A stretch of DNA of 64,000 nt from Macrostomum hystrix (lineage: Eukaryota; Platyhelminthes; Macrostomidae), in the NCBI GenBank assembly GCA_950097015.1, contig CATNEN010000031.1, positions 1,798,001 to 1,862,000 on the forward strand. Direction: 5' to 3'. Position 1 is the stretch's first letter. Each line of letters begins with the position of its first letter. A program made the translations under genes and the position numbers. Under the pieces are notes generated by a model. The model was not told the DNA's origin and did not search any database. It saw only the letters and a list, made by a program, of their open reading frames with translations. Positions 51,701 through 60,612 of the stretch are shown one piece after another.

Positions 51701-54700
51701 TCAGAGCCCTGACTAGTCGCGTCTCGAAGTTGTAGACCCTCGAGTCCCCCCCACTCTGATATCTCCCATTTTAAAAGTACTTTTCGTCACCTCACTGAAT
51801 CTGGTGGTCAAAAAAAGCTGAAATCTCAGATCTGGAAGGAAACATTATCTGTGAACACGGCTGTAAAATTTCAGAGCCCTGACTAGTCGCGTCTCGGAGT
51901 TGTAGACCCTCGAGTCCCCCCCACTCTGATATCTCCCATTTTAAAAGTACTTTTCGTCACCTCACTGAATCTGGTGGTCAGACGAGGCTGAAAACTCAAA
52001 TCTGGAAGGAAACATTATCTGTGAACACGGCTGTAAAATTTCAGAGCCCTGACTAGTCGCGTCTCGGAGTTGTAGACCCTCGAGTCCCCCCCACTCTGAT
52101 ATCTCCCATTTTAAAAGTACTTTTCGTCACCTCACTGAATCTGGTGGTCAAAAAAGCTGAAATCTCAGATCTGGAAGGAAACATTATCTGTGAACACGGC
52201 TGTAAAATTTCAGAGCCCCGACTAGTCGCGTCTCGGAGTTGTAGACCCTCGAGTCCCCCCCACTCTGATATCTCCCATTTTAAAAGTACTTTTCGTCACC
52301 TCACTGAATCTGGTGGTCAGACGAGGCTGAAAACTCAGATCTGGAAGGAAACATTATCTGTGAACACGGCTGTAAAATTTCAGAGCCCTAACTAGTCGCG
52401 TCTCGGAGTTGTAGACCCTCGAGTCCCCCCCACTCTGATATCTCCCATTTTAAAAGTACTTTTCGTCACCTCACTGAATCTGGTGGTCAGACGAGGCTGA
52501 CAACTCAGATCTGGAAGGAAACATTATCTGTGAACACGGCTGTAAAATTTCAGAGACCTGACTAGTCGCGTCTCGGAGTTGTAGACCCTCGAGTCCCCCC
52601 CCACTCTGATATCTCCCATTTTAAAAGTACTTTTCGTCACCTCACTGAATCTGGTGGTCAAAAAAAGCTGAAATCTCAGATCTGGAAGGAAACATTATCT
52701 GTGAACACGGCTGTAAAATTTCAGAGCCCTGACTAGTCGCGTCTCGGAGTTGTAGACCCTCGAGTCCCCCCCACTCTGATATCTCCCATTTTAAAAGTAC
52801 TTTTCGTCACCTCACTGAATCTGGTGGTCAGACGAGGCTGACAACTCAGATCTGGAAGGAAACATTATCTGTGAACACGGCTGTAAAATTTCAGAGACCT
52901 GACTAGTCGCGTCTCGGAGTTGTAGACCCTCGAGTCCCCCCCACTCTGATATCTCCCATTTTAAAAGTACTTTTCGTCACCTCACTGAATCTGGTGGTCA
53001 GACGAGGCTGAAAACTCAGATCTGGAAGGAAACATTATCTGTGAACACGGCTGTAAAATTTCAGAGCCCTAACTAGTCGCGTCTCGAAGTTGTAGACCCT
53101 CGAGTCCCCCCCACTCTGATATCTCCCATTTTAAAAGTACTTTTCGTCACCTCACTGAATCTGGTGGTCAAAAAAAGCTGAAAACTCAGATCTGGAAGGA
53201 AACATTATCTGTGAACACGGCTGTAAAATTTCAGAGCCCCGACTAGTCGCGTCTCGGAGTTGTAGACCCTCGAGTCCCCCCCACTCTGATATCTCCCATT
53301 TTAAAAGTACTTTTCGTCACCTCACTGAATCTGGTGGTCAGACGAGGCTGAAAACTCAGATCTGGAAGGAAACATTATCTGTGAACACGGCTGTAAAATT
53401 TCAGAGCCCTGACTAGTCGCGTCTCGGAGTTGTAGACCCTCGAGTCCCCCCCACTCTGATATCTCCCATTTTAAAAGTACTTTTCGTCACCTCACTGAAT
53501 CTGGTGGTCAGACGAGGCTGAAAACTCAAATCTGGAAGGAAACATTATCTGTGAACACGGCTGTAAAATTTCAGAGCCCTGACTAGTCGCGTCTCGGAGT
53601 TGTAGACCCTCCAGTCCCCCCCACTCTGATATCTCCCATTTTAAAAGTACTTTTCGTCACCTCACTGAATCTGGTGGTCAGACGAGGCTGAAAACTCAGA
53701 TCTGGAAGGAAACATTATCTGTGAACACGGCTGTAAAATTTCAGAGCCCTGACTAGTCGCGTCTCGGAGTTGTAGACCCTCGAGTCCCCCCCACTCTGAT
53801 ATCTCCCATTTTAAAAGTACTTTTCGTCACCTCACTGAATCTGGTGGTCAAAAAAAGCTAAAAACTCAGATCTGGAAGGAAACATTATCTGTGAACACGG
53901 CTGTAAAATTTCAGAGCCCTGACTAGTCGCGTCTCGAAGTTGTAGACCCTCGAGTCCCCCCCACTCTGATATCTCCCATTTTAAAAGTACTTTTCGTCAC
54001 CTCACTGAATCTGGTGGTCAAAAGAAGCTGAAAACTCAGATCTGGAAGGAAACATTATCTGTGAACACGGCTGTAAAATTTCAGAGCCCTGACTAGTCGC
54101 GTCTCGGAGTTGTAGACCCTCGAGTCCCCCCCACTCTGATATCTCCCATTTTAAAAGTACTTTTCGTCACCTCACTGAATCTGGTGGTCAGACGAGGCTG
54201 AAAACTCAGATCTGGAAGGAAACATTATCTGTGAACACGGCTGTAAAATTTCAGAGCCCTGACTAGTCGCGTCTCGGAGTTGTAGACCCTCGAGTCCCCC
54301 CCACTCTGATATCTCCCATTTTAAAAGTACTTTTCGTCACCTCACTGAATCTGGTGGTCAGACGAGGCTGAAAACTCAAATCTGGAAGGAAACATTATCT
54401 GTGAACACGGCTGTAAAATTTCAGAGCCCTGACTAGTCGCGTCTCGGAGTTGTAGACCCTCGAGTCCCCCCCACTCTGATATCTCCCATTTTAAAAGTAC
54501 TTTTCGTCACCTCACTGAATCTGGTGGTCAAAAAAAGCTGAAATCTCAGATCTGGAAGGAAACATTATCTGTGAATAACGTTCTAAAATTTCAGAGCCCT
54601 GACTAGTCGCGTCTCGAAGTTGTAGACCCTCGAGTCCCCCCCACTCTGATATCTCCCATTTTAAAAGTACTTTTCGTCACCTCACTGAATCTGGTGGTCA

Positions 54701-54931
54701 AAAAAAGCTGAAATCTCAGATCTGGAAGGAAACATTATCTGTGAACACGGCTGTAAAATTTCAGAGACCTGACTAGTCGCGTCTCGGAGTTGTAGACCCT
54801 CGAGTCCCCCCCACTCTGATATCTCCCATTTTAAAAGTACTTTTCGTCACCTCACTGAATCTGGTGGTCAGACGAGGCTGAAAACTCAGATCTGGAAGGA
54901 AACATTATCTGTGAACACGACTGTAAAATTT
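45715..54931 (+). repeat. Left arm: about 54 tandem copies of a 170-bp unit
   Basis: Unit landmarks in order are GGAAGGAAACATTATCTGTG, CACGGCTGTAAAATTTCAGA, GACTAGTCGCGTCTCGGAG, CCTCGAGTCCCCCCCACTC, GATATCTCCC, AAAAGTACTTTTCG and CTGAATCTGGTGGTC. The unit then takes either AGACGAGGCT or AAAAAAAGCT. Units are about 97% alike. Exactly 170-bp spacing is kept for more than 50 units with only a few 1-bp indels. The array stops at CTGTAAAATTT (54931) on the inner side. Confidence 0.97.
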
Positions 54932-55414
54932 TTCAAGTTTGTGGAAGAATCTGAAAAAGGAGGTTTTGAAGGAGCTATTGTTTCTGTAGTTTTTTTTTCG
55001 TTTTTTCAGTTTGTTTCGATTTAGCCTAATATAATATAAGTTTTTCTTTTGGTATATTTTTCGTGAGCCCTCCTCTTTTTGAAACCAGGCTTGGGACTGG
55101 CTTAGGCAGAGTTTTTCACAAAGTCTTTAATACATTTTTAGTTTTAGTTTTTTGTAAGATTTTTGTTTTTTTTAAGCGTTTTGTTGGTTTTAGTGTTTTT
55201 GTTTCACACAAAAGCCAATATTTACGAGTAGATAAGTCTTACAATATTTTGCAGCTTAGATTATTCACAGTTTTACATGCAAACCGGTGGTATAATTTTT
55301 TACAGAATTGACTTGTCCTTATTAAAAAACTACAGATTTGACATTTCATTTTTAAGCAAGTAGCTTTTAGTAATTAGTTTATTTTTTCACTGCACTCTTG
55401 GTGCATCCATCCAG
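54932..55414. other. Inner left spacer and transposase 3' UTR
   Basis: T-rich on the plus strand. On the minus strand an AATAAA signal lies at 55378-55383, 32 bp beyond the transposase stop. No other coding signal. Confidence 0.6.
55378..55383 (-). promoter_or_regulatory. Putative polyadenylation signal of the transposase gene
   Basis: AATAAA on the minus strand, 32 bp after the TAG at 55415-55417. Confidence 0.6.
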
Positions 55415-58400
55415 CTATCGCGTTGCTGCGTACTCGGCGCAGCAGCAGACGTAGCCGTTGGACGCGTGGCGCTGGTGCATATCTTTCGATGCACACTCAT
55501 GGTGCAGCCATGAATCACAAAGATCACATTGCAGCCAAGTTCCAGTCGCACTGGGTTCAGCTTCATGACAGCGAACGCACGAGTTGGTGGATTCTTCATT
55601 TTCTCTTTCCAAGTCTTTCCAGATGCAGATTCGAGCTCTGTTAAGAAATCCCTCCGTCGTTGGAAAGCACAAAGCTCGGAACTCGGTATCAACGGATGTT
55701 ACTAGAACTTTCGCGTACAGACAGACAAATACACCACAGCTATGACCATCAAACTGCAATGATCTCAACATTGATTTATTTTTATACGTACCTAAAATTT
55801 CTGGCATGTCTTCGCGAATACTGGCGGTGCTTTGGATTAGGTTTTGCCATAGTTTTATAAAATGTTTTGGTATCGACTTATCTGAGATAGGTTTTGTGTC
55901 TAGGACAGCTAATTCTTTGCGTGTTGTGTCAATATAGACTAAGTAGAAGTGGTCGTTCTGAAGGATCGGACAGATCAAACGGGTGCATTTGTTTGAAACT
56001 GTCGCTCTTAGCATTTCAATTGCAGCGCTCGAATCTCCTTTGCGAATGCAGCTAAAGAAGCTAGATGGTAGGTGGCCCGCTTTGCTGTTTGGGTTGCATA
56101 CGCAAAGTAGATGTATGAATGAATTTACTACTCCGACAGAAAGCCACTTTCCGGGTTCCAATGATTGTCTATCAAACTCAGTTAGGAAATCTCCAGCGCG
56201 GGTGCACCACACCTGTTCCCGTTCTGCTGTGCCTTGCTGCTTTCTATTCTTTGTCGCTGATTCTGTTCTCTGTCGCTTGTACTTTGAACGACTAACCCGC
56301 TCGGCCCTTCGCCACTCCTCGCGAGAAAAAGAAATATCTTCGTGCTTTCTCTTCCTTCCAGATAAAGTTGCTTTTCCCACTTTGTTGATTATGTCAAAGG
56401 CTGTTAATCTTGTTTTTAAATATTTTAACCGTCCGCAAATAAAACTCGACACGTTCACCCTGGAAGCCTTGCCGAACCTTGTTTTTCGAGATTTAACGTC
56501 AGAAAAGTACGATTCTACATAAGAGTTTGAAAACCAACTTTTATTCTTTCTGAAGCTCTTGATACTCCCGATGAAATGGCAGAACAATGGAGCTAAACTA
56601 CACCAGTGCTTCAGCAAGTAAACCAGAAGTTTTGGTGAGTAATAGCTTTTAAATGGCCCGGCTGGCTCGTCGGTTGCATCAATACTTGCCTGTCGGGACT
56701 TAAAAAGAAAAATGTACGGAGAGCTTTCGCGCAGAGAAGCAAATCGAGAACTTTCGGCCTGCTCTTCCTTATTGTTATTTATTTCATCGTCGTTGTAGAG
56801 CAAATATTCTTCGTCCACGGGCTCAGTTTCCCAATTGTTAATCGCTGATCTTAATTCTTTCGGATCTCGCTGCCCTAAAAATGTATCTACAGTCAGACTC
56901 AAGGTAGTTTCAAACGCTTCAAAAGTCTCCTGATGCAATAAAAAAACGAATGCGCTAATAAATAATTCCCGCATAGCTTTACCTTCCGCAGTTTTAGACT
57001 TTAGTTGTATGCCATTAATGAACGCACGGATTACGTGATTTGTGCAAATGAATGGAATCGTGTACTTGATTTGTTTCCCCATGCGTAACGCACAATGCGT
57101 ATCAATAAGGTATTGCTCTAAGCTAGTGCCAAATGACTGGCATACCGAATGTAACATAGCCCAAGAGAAGTCCGTGACGATGACAGCGGGTAAATAGTCA
57201 TGCGACATAATTGTACTGCTTGCTAGTGTGCCCAAATCTGCGCGGACAGAAAACAAAAAGTGTTGGATTGATTTGGTCCTATGCTCACTTGTTATCATTT
57301 CGGCCACAGGCACACCACGCGTCTGACCGTTATCGGAGGGCATTGTCAGCGAGTAAAGAAATATTTGGCTACCTGCGAAATTCATTCTCTTGAAAATGCT
57401 TCCAGTGGCATCTAGATGTAAAACACACTGCGGCCTACTTGTAACAAGTCTAAGCTGTCTTTCGAGGTACAGATGTACATGAAATGGATGGCGAGACACA
57501 GCTTGAATGTATCCGCGTATACTCTTACTCTCTGTGTCTGTTTCGCTCAGTATTCGTTGCAAAGCAGCAATTTCGACTTCAACATTTTTATGCAGCCGTT
57601 CTTCTGCGGCCACCAACCGCTTCGCGTTTACCCGCCGAATGGCATCCAAATTTTTCGATCGAGAAAAATCATTTTCCTTTATCTCTTTATCTGTCATTTC
57701 CGAGAGTAGTCTATCATGTACATCAGTTGGTGCTTCAGTTTCAAGTAGTTTTGCTATCCTTTCTGATTCTAATGGCGTCATTCTAGACATCGTTGGATGA
57801 TTATGATTCTTCTCACCTTTAGAATTAACAACTACCTCCACAGGCTCATTTTCAGTTGGAAAATCTATAATTCTAAAATCGTGTACTATTTTGCATGCGG
57901 GATGCTGGCATAATGCGACCTGTTTTACGAAATATTTTGGCTTTAGTGCTCTGAGATTTGGAAAGTTCACATATCGATTTTTAAATTTTAGAACACAGTT
58001 ACTTGCTTCCACATTCAAAGAGCAATATTGTCGATAATTTTCACGAATGCAGTTTAGCCACCAAAGAGCGGTTCTCTGACATATCGAATGCATTTTTTCT
58101 CCCCGCCTGATAAAAAAGTTACTTTTCCACTGTCTCCAAGCTATTCGAAAATGAAAAATTAAATTAGTCATTGATTCGCTTTCACCACTCTCGAAATCAG
58201 CACCAACTTCAGCATTAGTAAAATCCCTTACTTCTGAATCATCACTCCCAGCATCATCACTCCCAGAAGCACTCATATCATCACTCCCAGCATCATCACT
58301 CACAGCATCATCTCTCCCAGCATCAACACTCCCAGCGTCATCACTCCCAGCATCAACACTCCCAGCGTCATCACTCCCAGCATCAACACTCCCAGCGTCA

Positions 58401-60001
58401 TCACTCCCAGCTTCAACACTCCCAGCGTCATCACTCCCAGCTTCAACACTCCCAGCGTCATCACTCCCAGCTTCAACACTCCCAGCTTCAACACTCCCAG
58501 CGTCATCACTCCCAGCATCAACACTCCCAGCGTCATCACTCCCAGCATCAACACTCCCAGCGTCATCACTCCCAGCTTCAACACTCCCAGCGTCATCACT
58601 CCCAGCTTCAACACTCCCAGCGTCATCACTCCCAGCATCAACACTCCCAGCGTCATCACTCCCGGCATCAACACTCCCAGCGTCATCACTCCCAGCATCA
58701 ACACTCCCAGCGTCATCACTCTCAGCGTCATCACTCTCAGCGTCATCACTCTCAGCGTCATCACTCCCAGCTTCAACACTCCCAGCATCATTACTCCCAG
58801 AATCACTCATATCATCACCACCAGCATCATCACTTCCACGAGCAGGCCCCACAGAAGCAGCAACAGCACCACGGGCAGGCACAGCAGAAGCAGCAACAGC
58901 ACGACGGGCAGGCACAGCAGAAGCAGCAACAGCACGACGGGCAGGCAGAACAGAAGCAGCAACAGCACGACGGGCAGGCACAGCAGAAGCAGCAACAGCA
59001 CCACGGGCAGGCACAGCAGAAGCAGCAACAGCACCACGGGCAGGCACTGCAGAAGCAGCAACAGCACGACGGGCAGGCACAGCAGAAGCAGCAACAGCAC
59101 CACGGGCAGGCACAGCAGAAGCAGCAACAGCACCACGGGCAGGCACAGCAGAAGCAGCAACAGCACCACGGGCAGGCACAGCAGAAGCAGCAACAGCACG
59201 ACGGGCAGGCAGAACAGAAGCAGCAACAGCACGACGGGCAGGCACAGCAGAAGCAGCAACAGCACCACGGGCAGGCACTGCAGAAGCAGCAACAGCACGA
59301 CGGGCAGGCACAGCAGAAGCAGCAACAGCACCACGGGCAGGCACAGCAGAAGCAGCAACAGCACCAGGGGCAGGCACAGCAGAAGCAGCAACAGCACGAC
59401 GGGCAGGCACACCAGAAGCAGCAACAGCACCAGGGGCAGGCACAGCAGAAGCAGCAACAGCACGACGGGCAGGCACAGCAGAAGCAGCAACAGCACGACG
59501 GGCAGGCACAGCAGAAGCAGCAACAGCACCACGGGCATGCACAGCAGAAGCAGCAACAGCACCACGGGCAGGCACAACAGAAGCAGCAACAGCACGACGG
59601 GCAGGCACAACAGAAGCAGCAACAGCACCACGGGCAGGCACAGCAGAAGCAGCAACAGCACCACGGGCAGGCACAACAGAAGCAGCAACAGCACGACGGG
59701 CAGGCACAACAGAAGCAGCAACAGCACCTCGAGTGGATCTTACGACAGCAGATTTATGATAAGCAGTATTCTTACTTTTCGAAACAGAAGATTTTGACTT
59801 ACCGAATATTTTACGCTGATAATACAGCCAGACAACTCGACGGTTTTCAATAGTGTTCTTTGCTGAAAGCTTGCTCAGAATTTGCCCGCAAGCACCATAG
59901 GGACAGCGAAATGATTTGCGAAGGCACTCATCACTATAGTCTTCAAAATATTCAGGCGACAGTTCAAAAAAGAAATGCGTCGATTGTGGGTTGCTTTGCA
60001 A
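55415..60001 (-). CDS. MULE transposase with Ulp1-like protease domain and PHD finger, about 1528 aa
   Basis: One uninterrupted minus frame. Residues 1-85 are unique. Residues 86-397 are about 28 copies of an 11-aa Ala-rich repeat (VPARGAVAASA); 398-590 are about 17 copies of a 10-aa acidic repeat (AGSDDAGSVD). A C-x4-C...H-x-H zinc motif (CQHPAC, HNH; about 694-735) recalls FLYWCH/WRKY-GCM1 fingers. Then comes the MULE RNase H-like core: Asp in LHLDATG (about 862), Asp in IVTDFSW (about 943), the MULE C-x2-H in ICTNHV (about 989) and Glu in SYVESYF (about 1162). The C48/Ulp1-like triad is His in NDHFYLVYID (about 1350), Asp in VLDTKP (about 1368), and Gln and Cys in QFDGHSCGVFVC (about 1416/1422). 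The C-terminus is a Cys4-His-Cys3 PHD finger (CVRC, CDLCDSWLHHEC, CCC). It would bind element ends and cut and paste DNA. No in-frame ATG precedes the repeats; the frame opens at a TGA (60095), so a 5' exon is likely (acceptor TTTTCAG at about 60038). Confidence 0.88.
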   Translation of the reverse strand: MQSNPQSTHFFFELSPEYFEDYSDECLRKSFRCPYGACGQILSKLSAKNTIENRRVVWLYYQRKIFGKSKSSVSKSKNTAYHKSAVVRSTRGAVAASVVPARRAVAASVVPARGAVAASAVPARGAVAASVVPARRAVAASVVPARGAVAASAVHARGAVAASAVPARRAVAASAVPARRAVAASAVPAPGAVAASGVPARRAVAASAVPAPGAVAASAVPARGAVAASAVPARRAVAASAVPARGAVAASAVPARRAVAASVLPARRAVAASAVPARGAVAASAVPARGAVAASAVPARGAVAASAVPARRAVAASAVPARGAVAASAVPARGAVAASAVPARRAVAASVLPARRAVAASAVPARRAVAASAVPARGAVAASVGPARGSDDAGGDDMSDSGSNDAGSVEAGSDDAESDDAESDDAESDDAGSVDAGSDDAGSVDAGSDDAGSVDAGSDDAGSVEAGSDDAGSVEAGSDDAGSVDAGSDDAGSVDAGSDDAGSVEAGSVEAGSDDAGSVEAGSDDAGSVEAGSDDAGSVDAGSDDAGSVDAGSDDAGSVDAGRDDAVSDDAGSDDMSASGSDDAGSDDSEVRDFTNAEVGADFESGESESMTNLIFHFRIAWRQWKSNFFIRRGEKMHSICQRTALWWLNCIRENYRQYCSLNVEASNCVLKFKNRYVNFPNLRALKPKYFVKQVALCQHPACKIVHDFRIIDFPTENEPVEVVVNSKGEKNHNHPTMSRMTPLESERIAKLLETEAPTDVHDRLLSEMTDKEIKENDFSRSKNLDAIRRVNAKRLVAAEERLHKNVEVEIAALQRILSETDTESKSIRGYIQAVSRHPFHVHLYLERQLRLVTSRPQCVLHLDATGSIFKRMNFAGSQIFLYSLTMPSDNGQTRGVPVAEMITSEHRTKSIQHFLFSVRADLGTLASSTIMSHDYLPAVIVTDFSWAMLHSVCQSFGTSLEQYLIDTHCALRMGKQIKYTIPFICTNHVIRAFINGIQLKSKTAEGKAMRELFISAFVFLLHQETFEAFETTLSLTVDTFLGQRDPKELRSAINNWETEPVDEEYLLYNDDEINNNKEEQAESSRFASLRESSPYIFLFKSRQASIDATDEPAGPFKSYYSPKLLVYLLKHWCSLAPLFCHFIGSIKSFRKNKSWFSNSYVESYFSDVKSRKTRFGKASRVNVSSFICGRLKYLKTRLTAFDIINKVGKATLSGRKRKHEDISFSREEWRRAERVSRSKYKRQRTESATKNRKQQGTAEREQVWCTRAGDFLTEFDRQSLEPGKWLSVGVVNSFIHLLCVCNPNSKAGHLPSSFFSCIRKGDSSAAIEMLRATVSNKCTRLICPILQNDHFYLVYIDTTRKELAVLDTKPISDKSIPKHFIKLWQNLIQSTASIREDMPEILGTYKNKSMLRSLQFDGHSCGVFVCLYAKVLVTSVDTEFRALCFPTTEGFLNRARICIWKDLERENEESTNSCVRCHEAEPSATGTWLQCDLCDSWLHHECASKDMHQRHASNGYVCCCAEYAATR
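58230..58805. repeat. 30-bp in-frame repeat encoding AGSDDAGSVD units
   Basis: About 17 copies, in coding sense GGAGTGATGACGCTGGGAGT and relatives, with Asp/Glu and Val/Asp alternation. Flanking units are less regular. Every indel preserves the frame, which suggests selection for the coding frame. Confidence 0.93.
58815..59745. repeat. 33-bp in-frame repeat encoding VPARGAVAASA units
   Basis: About 28 copies. Unit variants differ mainly at Arg/Gly (ARG/ARR) and Ala/Val. Frame is kept through the whole array. Adjacent blocks with the same variant order indicate unequal crossing-over. Confidence 0.93.
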
Positions 60002-60612
60002 ATGCAGAAAATTGAAAGTAAAGCAATGATGCGAAGACTGAAAATCATGGTTAAAAATACGCTCGTATATTGATATACTAGCAGACGATTGAAATCAGCT
60101 TTTCTGAAGGCTTTATACTCGAGAATTTATGCATGGCTTGTTCGGATAGGGATATGAGATAGCAAGCAAAAAGCATATAAAGCAGCTGATTGGATAGCCC
60201 AGCTACTAGTGTAAAACAGAGCACGGTACACACCCAAGTACACTTATTTTGTCAGGCATTAAATTAGCAATAAAGCATAAGGACAAAGCACTAATAACTA
60301 AATGCAATAGAGGATAAGCAATCGACACTATAAAATTCGAAGCAACATGCACACATGAGGCTTGAAATCTCAACACTCAACTTCAAACGCTAAAGCCTCA
60401 AAAGCCGACAAACATAAGAGGGCATTAGTACTTCAAAGAATAAAAAACAATAGCAAAAACCAGATCCAACATGCAAAATAAAGACCTATGTGCACGACAA
60501 GGCAAAAAATTATCCTGCATTACCAATTGCGCAATACATCTCAACACTTCACGCAACTCAACGCTGACAATACGCAGGCATCTCAGAGTGAGGGTGTTGT
60601 ATTGTGCCCACT
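60002..60612. other. Transposase 5' region
   Basis: AT-rich DNA between the transposase frame and the right arm. On the minus strand, AACCATGATTTTCAG ending at 60038 is a good splice acceptor that would join an upstream exon to the frame. Several minus ATGs lie upstream, but I cannot choose a 5' exon or promoter. Confidence 0.5.

Noticed and set aside
45715-54931. CRISPR-like array
   Set aside because: Units of 170 bp are contiguous and near-identical, with no unique spacers, in a eukaryotic setting.
58807-59727. Leu/Val/Cys-rich frame and Met/Leu/Gly/Val-rich frame opposite or out of phase with the transposase
   Set aside because: Alternative phases of the transposase's own coding repeats; only the frame that continues into the catalytic domain is supported.
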